A stretch of 49,970 nucleotides of DNA from Westiellopsis prolifica IICB1 (GTDB lineage: Bacteria; Cyanobacteriota; Cyanobacteriia; Cyanobacteriales; Nostocaceae). A program made the position numbers and the translations under genes. The notes beneath the pieces were generated by a model. It had not been told where the DNA came from. It saw only the letters and a program-made list of their open reading frames with translations, and did not search any database. Below are positions 41,378 through 49,970 of this stretch, piece by piece (positions within the stretch are counted from its first letter, which is position 1; each line of letters begins with the position of its first letter). The stretch is taken from assembly GCF_004323185.1 (NCBI RefSeq), contig NZ_NAPS01000001.1, positions 2,154,279 to 2,204,248 of the forward strand, in the 5' to 3' direction.

Positions 41378-43897
41378 ATGGCAAAACAGTTAAACCTTCT
41401 CTCTACGGGACAGGTCATCACCACGGCCTTGCATACCGAAATGCAACGGTCTTACCTTGAATATGCCATGAGTGTGATAGTCGGGCGGGCCTTACCAGAT
41501 GTGCGTGATGGTTTAAAACCAGTACATCGACGGATTTTATACGCGATGCATGAACTTGGTTTAACACCTGATCGCCCTTATCGAAAATGCGCTCGTGTCG
41601 TGGGGGATGTCTTAGGTAAATATCATCCCCACGGGGATCAAGCTGTTTATGATGCTTTGGTGAGGTTGGTACAGGAATTTACCAGCCGCTATCCCTTACT
41701 GGCAGGACATGGTAACTTCGGCAGTGTAGATAATGACCCAGCAGCAGCAATGCGCTACACAGAAACGCGCCTCGCACCAATTAGCTACGAGGGGATGCTA
41801 GCCGAAATTGGCGAAGAAACGGTAGAATTTGCTGGTAACTTCGATAATTCTCAGCAAGAGCCGACTGTATTACCAGCGCAGTTACCGTTTTTGTTGCTCA
41901 ATGGTTGTGCAGGTATTGCTGTGGGTATGGCAACTAATATCCCACCGCATAATTTAGGGGAAGTTGTAGATGGGTTAATTGCTTTAATTGATAACCCCGA
42001 TTTATCGGATGACAAATTATTTGAGTTAATTCCTGGGCCTGATTTTCCGACAGGTGGGGAAATTGTTGGTGATGTGGGAATCCGGGAGGCTTACACCACA
42101 GGTAAAGGTGGTATTGTGCTGCGGGGAGTGGTGCAGATTGAGGAAGTTGTTGGCGGGCGAGGAAACAAACGGCGAACAGCAATTGTAGTAACAGAATTAC
42201 CTTTTCAGGTTAACAAAGCCGGTTGGATTGAAAAAGTTGCAGACCTAGTAAATCAAGGCCGCTTGCAGGGAATTTCTGATATCCGGGATGAAAGCGATCG
42301 CCAAGGGATGCGCGTTGTCATAGAACTCAAACGAGATACCAACCCCCAAGAGCTTCTCCAGCAACTCTATCACCAAACAGCGTTGCAAACGAATTTTGGG
42401 GCGATTTTATTGGCTTTGGTAGATGGACAGCCACGCCAGCTATCTTTACGCCAATTGTTACAAGAGTTTTTACATTTCCGCGAACAGACCCTTTCACGCC
42501 GCTACACCTACGAGTTAAGTAAGGCAGAAAACCGTTCGCATTTGCTAGAAGGTTTATTGAAAGCCTTGTCTCGCCTTGATGAATTAATTGAGATTTTGCG
42601 ACGGGCTGTTGATGGTAGTACCGCGAAAATCAACTTGCAAGCTCGCTTAGATTTGACTGAGGTACAAGCAGATGCAATTTTAGCAATGCCACTCAGACGC
42701 CTGACAAGCTTGGAACAACAGAATTTACAGAAAGAATACGAGCAGTTACAAGAGGAAATTACAACGTTACGAAAGTTACTGAGTGATCGTCGGGAATTAC
42801 TCAAAAGTCTGAAAAAAGACTTGCGTACCCAAAAGCGCAAATATGGTGATGAACGTCGCACCAAAATCATCAGTGTGAGTGAGCTACGCCAAAAAGCCAC
42901 GGCAACGCGGGGACGTGGGGATGGAAGGACAGAGGAAGAAGATCCCAAATTGAGCATTCAAAATCTCAAACCTGAACAACCTGTCGAAGAAGTGGTATTA
43001 GAATTGACTCAACGGGGATATGTGCGTCGTATTCAGCCGAATGGGAAAAAGTCGAAGATTGATAATGGTATGGCTGATAATGACTTTGTCATGCAAACAG
43101 CCTTGACTGATACAGACAAAGATTTACTGGTACTAACTAGCAATGGCAAAGTTTATCCGGTGAAAGTAGGAGATATTCCTCCGACCACTGGGCGATCGCC
43201 GCGAGGGACACCATTAATTACCTTGCTGACGAATACTGCTCAAGAAGCTTCTGAAGCTGTTGTCAGCCGCTTTTTGCTACCAGAAAAGCCAGAAGACGGC
43301 CAGATGATTTTGTTGACAAAGCAAGGAAGGATTAAACGCCTATCTTTAACAGAATTTACTAGTTTGACACGTCGCGGCATTACTATTTTGAAGCTCAAAG
43401 ACGATGATGAATTATTATTAACTCAACTCACCACTACAGGAGAACAAATCATTCTAGCTAGTTCTGGTGGACGATTGTTGCGGTTTAAAGTTAACGACGA
43501 ACAGCTACCTATTATGGGTCGTACCGCGATGGGTTTACAAGCTATGCGCTTGCGTCAGCGAGAAACTATGGTTGGTGGTGTAACTTTTAATACTGAAGAA
43601 AATATTTTGCTGGTAACGCAACTAGGATATGCTAAACGTCTGCCAACTAGTGGTTTGCGATTAACTAATCGGGGTGATATTGGGACTCAAACTTTCAAAT
43701 TTACCAGTAAAACCGATTACTTAGCAGGTATGCTACTAGCCAAGCCAGGATCTGAGGTGGTATTAATAACTAATCATCAAAGGATGGTGCGTCTACAAGT
43801 AGACACAGTCACAAATTTGCCTAAAGATTCCACTGGTGAAAGTGTATTTCAACTCAACAGAGATGAAAAAATTATCACTGTTACCGAATTGGTTTAG
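41378..43897 (+). CDS. Type IIA topoisomerase subunit A (GyrA/ParC paralogue)
   Basis: The 839-residue protein is a full GyrA-family subunit. It has [20 protein letters not shown] (23-42), the winged-helix region with KYHPHGD, the active-site Tyr127 in AAMRYTET, the tower and coiled coil, and a C-terminal beta-pinwheel from about residue 533. At the first pinwheel blade, where gyrases carry the Q-R-x-G-G-x-G GyrA box, I find [12 protein letters not shown] instead. That suggests a ParC-like or weakly supercoiling enzyme. Gln88 replaces the Ser or Thr usual at the quinolone position. Cyanobacteria often have two GyrA-type proteins. Which paralogue this is needs comparison. Confidence 0.92.
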   Translation: MAKQLNLLSTGQVITTALHTEMQRSYLEYAMSVIVGRALPDVRDGLKPVHRRILYAMHELGLTPDRPYRKCARVVGDVLGKYHPHGDQAVYDALVRLVQEFTSRYPLLAGHGNFGSVDNDPAAAMRYTETRLAPISYEGMLAEIGEETVEFAGNFDNSQQEPTVLPAQLPFLLLNGCAGIAVGMATNIPPHNLGEVVDGLIALIDNPDLSDDKLFELIPGPDFPTGGEIVGDVGIREAYTTGKGGIVLRGVVQIEEVVGGRGNKRRTAIVVTELPFQVNKAGWIEKVADLVNQGRLQGISDIRDESDRQGMRVVIELKRDTNPQELLQQLYHQTALQTNFGAILLALVDGQPRQLSLRQLLQEFLHFREQTLSRRYTYELSKAENRSHLLEGLLKALSRLDELIEILRRAVDGSTAKINLQARLDLTEVQADAILAMPLRRLTSLEQQNLQKEYEQLQEEITTLRKLLSDRRELLKSLKKDLRTQKRKYGDERRTKIISVSELRQKATATRGRGDGRTEEEDPKLSIQNLKPEQPVEEVVLELTQRGYVRRIQPNGKKSKIDNGMADNDFVMQTALTDTDKDLLVLTSNGKVYPVKVGDIPPTTGRSPRGTPLITLLTNTAQEASEAVVSRFLLPEKPEDGQMILLTKQGRIKRLSLTEFTSLTRRGITILKLKDDDELLLTQLTTTGEQIILASSGGRLLRFKVNDEQLPIMGRTAMGLQAMRLRQRETMVGGVTFNTEENILLVTQLGYAKRLPTSGLRLTNRGDIGTQTFKFTSKTDYLAGMLLAKPGSEVVLITNHQRMVRLQVDTVTNLPKDSTGESVFQLNRDEKIITVTELV

Positions 43898-43923
43898 AGT
43901 AGACCTTTTGCTGAAGTTGGGAA

Positions 43924-43985
43924 AGGGATCGGGGATCGGGGATTGGGGATCGCCTTTCCCCTTTCCCCGATCCCTCATTTTACGT
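43924..43985. terminator. Hairpin after the topoisomerase gene
   Basis: AGGGATCGGGGA at 43924 pairs with TCCCCGATCCCT ending at 43985. The loop is made of heptamer repeats. A weak T-rich stretch follows. It lies 27 bases after the stop codon and could terminate the transcript. Confidence 0.5.
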
Positions 43986-44127
43986 TTTGAATAAGTTATT
44001 ACATCGATAGATATCATAAGTCAATCTAATACAACTAATACTCATAAAAGTTGCATTTCTTAAAATACTTGTTATATTAGTTAACAAAGGCTATAAACTT
44101 TTGTAAATTCAGTTTGGAGTACTAGTC

Positions 44128-44307
44128 ATGCAAGATACAACAAAAATCACAGCTCCTGTAATCGAAGATCGTAACGCTTGGCGTTGGGGCTTTACTCCTC
44201 AAGCAGAAATTTGGAACGGTCGCTTGGCGATGATCGGCTTTTTAGCTGCTGCTCTGATTGAATTATTTTCTGGTCAAGGCTTTTTACACTTTTGGGGTAT
44301 TCTGTAA
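44128..44307 (+). CDS. High-light-inducible (Hli/SCP) protein
   Basis: This short 59-residue gene encodes one transmembrane helix with a complete Hli core: [19 protein letters not shown] followed by [11 protein letters not shown]. The canonical E-x-x-N-G-R chlorophyll-binding residues are all present. The protein is expected in thylakoids, where it binds chlorophyll and carotenoid and dissipates energy. GGAG lies 8 bases before the ATG. A strong terminator follows, so the gene is a single transcription unit. Confidence 0.93.
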   Translation: MQDTTKITAPVIEDRNAWRWGFTPQAEIWNGRLAMIGFLAAALIELFSGQGFLHFWGIL

Positions 44308-44360
44308 ATTTTAAAACCAGAAGTTTTTATAGGACATCACTAAATAGATAGATAAATAAA

Positions 44361-44400
44361 AACCTGGGGTGAAGTCACACTCCCAGGTTTTTTATTTTTT
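44361..44400 (+). terminator. Rho-independent terminator of the Hli gene
   Basis: AACCTGGG pairs with CCCAGGTT across a 13-base loop and is followed by TTTTATTTTTT. It lies 53 bases after the Hli stop. Confidence 0.9.
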
Positions 44401-44457
44401 GTCATCAGTTATTAGTCAGTTGTCATTTGTGTAAGGTTGATGACCAATGACCAATGA

Positions 44458-45636
44458 TTATCGGATATACTCTTTGAGAACGCTGTTACGGTTGGGGTGG
44501 CGTAATTTACGAAGTGCTTTCGCTTCAATTTGCCGAATACGTTCGCGGGTGACATTGAAAATTTGTCCAATTTCTTCGAGAGTCTTCATCCGACCATCGT
44601 CTAAACCATAGCGCAGTCGCAGAACATCGCGTTCACGGGGACTAAGGCTATCAAGGACTTTTTCTAAGTCTTCGCGCAGGAGGTTCTTAGAAACTTGGTC
44701 TTCTGGAGTTTCGCCGTCAGATTCAATAAAATCGCCGAGTCGAGAATCTTCTTCTTTACCAATGGGTGTTTCCAAAGAGATTGGTAGCTGGGCTGATTTT
44801 GCAATAAATCTCAGCTTCTCAATAGTCATCTCCATCCTTGTAGCAATTTCTTCCTCAGTTGGTTTACGACCCATTTCTTGAGAAAGCAGCTTGGTAGTCT
44901 TTTTGATGCGAGAGATAGTTTCGTAGAGGTGGACAGGTAAGCGAATTGTCCGGGATTGGTCAGCGATCGCTCTGGTGATCGCCTGACGAATCCACCATGT
45001 AGCGTATGTAGAAAACTTATAACCTTTTTCGTGGTCAAACTTTTCAGCAGCACGAATCAAACCAAGGCTACCTTCCTGAATCAAATCTTGGAAAGACAAA
45101 CCGCGATTCATGTACTTCTTGGCAATTGAGACTACAAGACGCAGGTTAGATTGTACCATTTTGTCTTTTGCCCGCCGACCAACATGCAGACGATGACGGA
45201 ATTGTGGTAGGGGTATTTGTACTGCTTCTGCCCATTCGCTGTATTGAGGTTCGCGTTCCAACTGCTGTTGTAAGCGATCGCGAACTCGCTCTAATTCTAG
45301 TAAATCTGCAATCTTACGTGCCAATTCGATTTCTTCGTCAGCCCGGAGCAGCCGAATTCGTCCTATTTCTTGTAGGTAAAGACGAATCGAATCCTCGGTA
45401 TAATGCTTTTTCTTGCTTTGTGACCGACGACGCGATTTTGCGGCTTTCCCAGACTTTGCGTCGTCCTCATCAGACTGAGGTTCTAAAAATTCTTCGTCGA
45501 GCTCGCCATCATCATTGATCAGCAAGTCCTCTTCGTCTTCCAACAAGAGTTCTAACTCCAGTTCAGGCTGATTCATCTCAATTTCTAGGTCAGGCTGATA
45601 ATCAATGGTATCGAGTACGTTGTTAGCCTGGTTCAT
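44458..45636 (-). CDS. sigA: Principal RNA polymerase sigma factor (group 1)
   Basis: The 392-residue protein is a group 1 sigma-70. It has an acidic N-terminal extension (about 1-75), region 1.2 ([18 protein letters not shown]), and region 2 with [20 protein letters not shown] and [13 protein letters not shown]. Region 3 follows, then region 4 with [20 protein letters not shown] and [14 protein letters not shown]. It directs core RNA polymerase to -10/-35 promoters of housekeeping genes. GAGGAA lies 8 bases before the ATG. A 1.8-kb spacer upstream may hold several promoters. Confidence 0.96.
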   Translation of the reverse strand: MNQANNVLDTIDYQPDLEIEMNQPELELELLLEDEEDLLINDDGELDEEFLEPQSDEDDAKSGKAAKSRRRSQSKKKHYTEDSIRLYLQEIGRIRLLRADEEIELARKIADLLELERVRDRLQQQLEREPQYSEWAEAVQIPLPQFRHRLHVGRRAKDKMVQSNLRLVVSIAKKYMNRGLSFQDLIQEGSLGLIRAAEKFDHEKGYKFSTYATWWIRQAITRAIADQSRTIRLPVHLYETISRIKKTTKLLSQEMGRKPTEEEIATRMEMTIEKLRFIAKSAQLPISLETPIGKEEDSRLGDFIESDGETPEDQVSKNLLREDLEKVLDSLSPRERDVLRLRYGLDDGRMKTLEEIGQIFNVTRERIRQIEAKALRKLRHPNRNSVLKEYIR

Positions 45637-46367
45637 GCCGCGTTCCTCATGCTCCTTGCAGAATCAATTACTCAAGTGTTATTACCACTCTTAATTTAGT
45701 AAGCTATGTTGCCTTTTGATTAAGAGGGTTGTTAGCTAATTTGGCTAATATAGATATGTTCGGAACTTTTAACTTTTGTTGAGACAACCGTGGTATGGCT
45801 CTCCAATACAAGTAGTAAGTTCTAAACTCTGTATTTGTTTCTACCACAGCAGTACTCCAAAAGGTAAATTTCCTCATTCCTAGTAAACTTGATATGTGTC
45901 GCCGGGCAACACAAGTGTTTACTGAACTGGTCTAAAAAAGACTCATGTTGCTAAAAAAATTTACCACTCCATACAAAAAAGTTATGACTGTTGGAAGATT
46001 TTTTTTGAAAAGACTGTTCCGATTGTAGCCTGTTTCACAGAAATTGCACTCTCTTTATGTGGCATTCATGAACTAATTAAGTCAGGTCAAGGGAGGTAAT
46101 GTAAAGCCTGTTTTACCAAAAAGACGTTGAAAATGACACCCATACACTGGAATTTTCTCTAAAACTTTTTGGAATTTTTGTAGCATCATCATTACCTTAA
46201 AAATTAGGTAAACTCACTTGTATCCGATTCAATGTGTAACCGACAACATTTATGGAAACAGTAAACTTTTGCTTAATTCCATTAAAACGCTAAAGTGCAT
46301 CCATTTTTACACTTCCTTCATAAATTACTAATTTGGGATTTACATTTGTCTTTTAGTAACAGCCACT

Positions 46368-46493
46368 CTCATGCTTGTTAGAGTAGGCATGAGACCACAG
46401 ACTCAATTCCCAATTTAGAGTCATGGCGCTTTCATGAAAGCACTCGACCTGTCGAGGAGCCAAATAACCTAACTGAGGAGTTGAGGCTTTGGC
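46368..46493. ncRNA. Possible structured RNA (consecutive stem-loops)
   Basis: Five inverted repeats follow one another: CTCATGC/GCATGAG (46368/46387), GACTC/GAGTC (46400/46418), GCTTTCATGAAAGC (46428), CTCGAC/GTCGAG (46443/46451) and GCCAAA/TTTGGC (46459/46488) enclosing CCTAACT/AGTTGAGG. The GC content is higher than its surroundings. I do not recognise a known RNA family. Either strand could be transcribed. Confidence 0.4.
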
Positions 46494-47309
46494 AGAATCA
46501 GCCGAAAGACCGAAGATTTCTAGATATGGCTAATTCGATCTTAATCACAGGTTAGCGCATTATTAAAAATTCAACCCTTTGCAACTTGACAAACTCTTTT
46601 TATTGTATACACCGAATATTTTAATCAATTCAGAAAAGATTTGACAGCAAGATTAACGATATTAGCTCACGCATAACAAAATTGCATAGTACGAATGCAA
46701 ATTATACAGTCGTAGATTCTCTGATGATAGGTATCAATCTTGAAACCGTCTCTTAGCATGATGTTATGCCAACTATCAGGACAATAAATTTCAGTTTGTA
46801 ACTCAAAGCAAAAATCATATCGTTTGAATCTAGGTGTCGAAACACATGTGTTTCGTTATATTGTTGAGCTTACTCAAAACTAAAAAACCTTTTGTTGATT
46901 CATCTCACAGGCGTACATCCTAATAACCATCTAAGTTGTTACTCTAACCAAAGTTGTAGCTTATCAGACGCCTTTTGACTATATAAATCTTGATGTTTTT
47001 TGAAATTTTCGTATATTTTGTGCGATCGCTTTGACAATTTGTCATATAAACACGTAAATTTGTGGGCTATAAGTTTGTATCACTTCTATCTCAACACTCC
47101 GGGAAGTCTGTTGAGTACAACTTATCCTGTAAAAATTTTTAACAAGATAGTGAAGTCGGTGATTTAAAAATTTGATATTAAACCCACTTTTAAAAAAACA
47201 ATCTTTATTTTTGGTTTGACACAATTGTTAAAATATGTTTAATTTCTCTAATATATAGCAAATTGGAATCAATAGACTTAATGACACACCTGAAATACCA
47301 GATAAGTTC

Positions 47310-47342
47310 AAATCCCCAACTTCTTTAAAAAGTCGGGGATCT
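47310..47342. terminator. Hairpin downstream of gyrB
   Basis: AAATCCCCAACTTCTTT pairs with AAAAAGTCGGGGATCTT. It is related to the palindrome at 28128-28160. It lies 85 bases after the gyrB stop and may terminate it, although no classic T run follows on the minus strand. Confidence 0.5.
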
Positions 47343-47426
47343 TGTCTGGAGCGAATGATTTAGGAATGCTAAATCAAAAATATTCTTCCTTGTCTTCCTT
47401 ATCTCCCTTATCTTCGTCGCATTTAG

Positions 47427-49412
<1,986 letters not shown>

Positions 49413-49521
49413 TTAAAAACACTCCAAGATTCTAACACAAAAGCCTTATAGGCGACTGTAGGGCAATTTGCTGCTAAATTCAAATAGGGATTCCAATCCT
49501 CTGATTTAAGTAGGTGTCAGG

Positions 49522-49576
49522 TGTGAGGAGAAAGGGGACAGGGGACAGGGGACAGGGGAAAGGGGAAAGGAGAATT
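49522..49576. repeat. G-rich tandem repeat upstream of miaA
   Basis: Repeats of AGGGGAC and AGGGGAA occupy this stretch. A similar G-rich run lies inside the miaA coding sequence (49881-49950). A TTGAC-type heptamer repeat then runs up to the miaA ATG. Confidence 0.8.
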
Positions 49577-49626
49577 CTTAACAACTAACTTTTGACAAAT
49601 GACCATTGACTATTGACAAATGACCA

Positions 49627-49970
49627 ATGACTAAATTAATTGTGATTTGTGGTGCGACGGCAACGGGTAAATCAGGTTTAGCATTAGCTTTAGCTATGCG
49701 ATTAGATACTGTAATTCTGAGTGCAGACTCCCGTCAAGTATACAGGGAATTTAATATTGGTACAGCAAAACCAACTCTAGATGAACAGAAATTAGTTCCG
49801 CACTATTTGATAGATATATGCAATCCCACAGAAGTGATGACTGTAGCAGATTATCAGGTGCAAGCGCAAGCCTTAATTCTGGGACAAGGGGGTGGGGAAG
49901 AGAAGGGGGGCAAGGGGGAGAGGGGGGAGAGGGGGGACAGGGGGAACGAGGAAGAAATTTCTCCGTTGTC
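49627..49970 (+). CDS. miaA: tRNA dimethylallyltransferase, 5' part (runs off the window)
   Basis: The first 114 codons encode MiaA: P-loop GATATGKSGLALALA, SADSRQVYREFNIGTAKP, and PHYLIDICNP. MiaA adds a dimethylallyl group to A37 of tRNAs that read UNN codons. After QALILGQG the frame enters a G-rich stretch (49881-49950) coding for GGGEEKGGKGERGERGDRG-type residues with no stop. The normal protein would continue to its VGGTGLY segment soon after. The rest lies outside the window, so completeness cannot be judged. Confidence 0.9.
   Translation, partial: MTKLIVICGATATGKSGLALALAMRLDTVILSADSRQVYREFNIGTAKPTLDEQKLVPHYLIDICNPTEVMTVADYQVQAQALILGQGGGEEKGGKGERGERGDRGNEEEISPL

Larger units (their letters stand above)
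45637..47426. other. 1.8-kb spacer between sigA and gyrB
   Basis: No protein gene is supported. Both flanking genes are on the minus strand, so this is the upstream region of sigA and the downstream region of gyrB. It contains a run of consecutive stem-loops (46368-46493) and a terminator-like hairpin at 47310-47342. The long leader could carry multiple sigA promoters, but I cannot place them with confidence. Confidence 0.5.

Noticed and set aside
47042-47224. 60-codon minus-strand frame in the sigA-gyrB spacer
   Set aside because: It has no ribosome site, family resemblance or codon pattern that supports coding.
45637-47426. tRNA gene in the long spacer
   Set aside because: No cloverleaf with acceptor and T-arm sequences could be drawn; only isolated TTCGATC-like or TTCAAATCC-like strings occur.

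Overview
The window comes from a cyanobacterium, very probably a filamentous heterocyst-forming (Nostocales-type) one. The evidence is the many GCGATCGC (HIP1) octamers, heptamer-type short tandem repeats (CCCCGAT, CCCCAAT, AAAATCC) between genes, two one-helix high-light-inducible proteins, a CrtW carotenoid ketolase, a cyanobacteriochrome-type phototaxis operon, and a group 1 sigma factor plus GyrB of cyanobacterial type. It looks chromosomal: housekeeping genes (hrcA, cysE, a GyrA-family topoisomerase, sigA, gyrB, the start of miaA) are mixed with accessory genes and repeat-rich spacers. No rRNA, tRNA, CRISPR array or transposase gene was recognised.

Layout. 1-3.4 kb: minus-strand flotillin operon (TIGR04222-like membrane protein with a Gly/Cys tail, NfeD-like protein, flotillin). 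3.6-5.3 kb: two PIN-domain toxin-antitoxin modules and a relic of a third antitoxin. 5.3-6.2 kb: repeats and an unrecognised small gene. 6.4-8.6 kb: SDR oxidoreductase, Hli protein and CrtW. 8.6-9.7 kb: a 208-bp hairpin element and a membrane protein. 10.2-12.1 kb: a CHAT protease-like protein and a membrane protein that share a C- or N-terminal effector-associated-like domain, the best candidate for a poorly described conflict or cell-death system. 12.2-17.3 kb: hrcA, rhodanese, DUF3352 lipoprotein, exported protein, cysE. 18.2-28.1 kb: a pix/ptx-type chemosensory operon (PatA-like regulator, CheY, CheW, five-GAF MCP, hybrid CheA, CheW). 28.2-34.4 kb: FMN oxidase-like protein, alpha/beta hydrolase, DUF1206 protein, GHL10 hydrolase, DUF2358 protein, short Omp85 protein. 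34.5-38.3 kb: MacAB-like exporter operon. 38.3-41.4 kb: repeat-rich spacer with a 21-bp palindromic tandem array, TPR protein and response regulator. 41.4-50 kb: GyrA/ParC, a second Hli, sigA, a 1.8-kb spacer with a structured-RNA candidate, gyrB and the 5' part of miaA.

How the genes work together. The 18-28 kb operon holds almost everything for a Che-type phototaxis pathway: the photoreceptor MCP signals through CheW to the CheA hybrid kinase, which phosphorylates the CheY and PatA-like outputs that steer type IV pili. The CHAT/EAD pair is predicted to assemble through its shared domain. Flotillin and the NfeD-like protein form a known membrane-microdomain pair. The adaptor, permease and ATPase at 34-38 kb form one tripartite exporter. 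Small inverted-repeat elements are scattered throughout, including one inside the chemosensory operon, so the region has been reshaped by non-autonomous elements.
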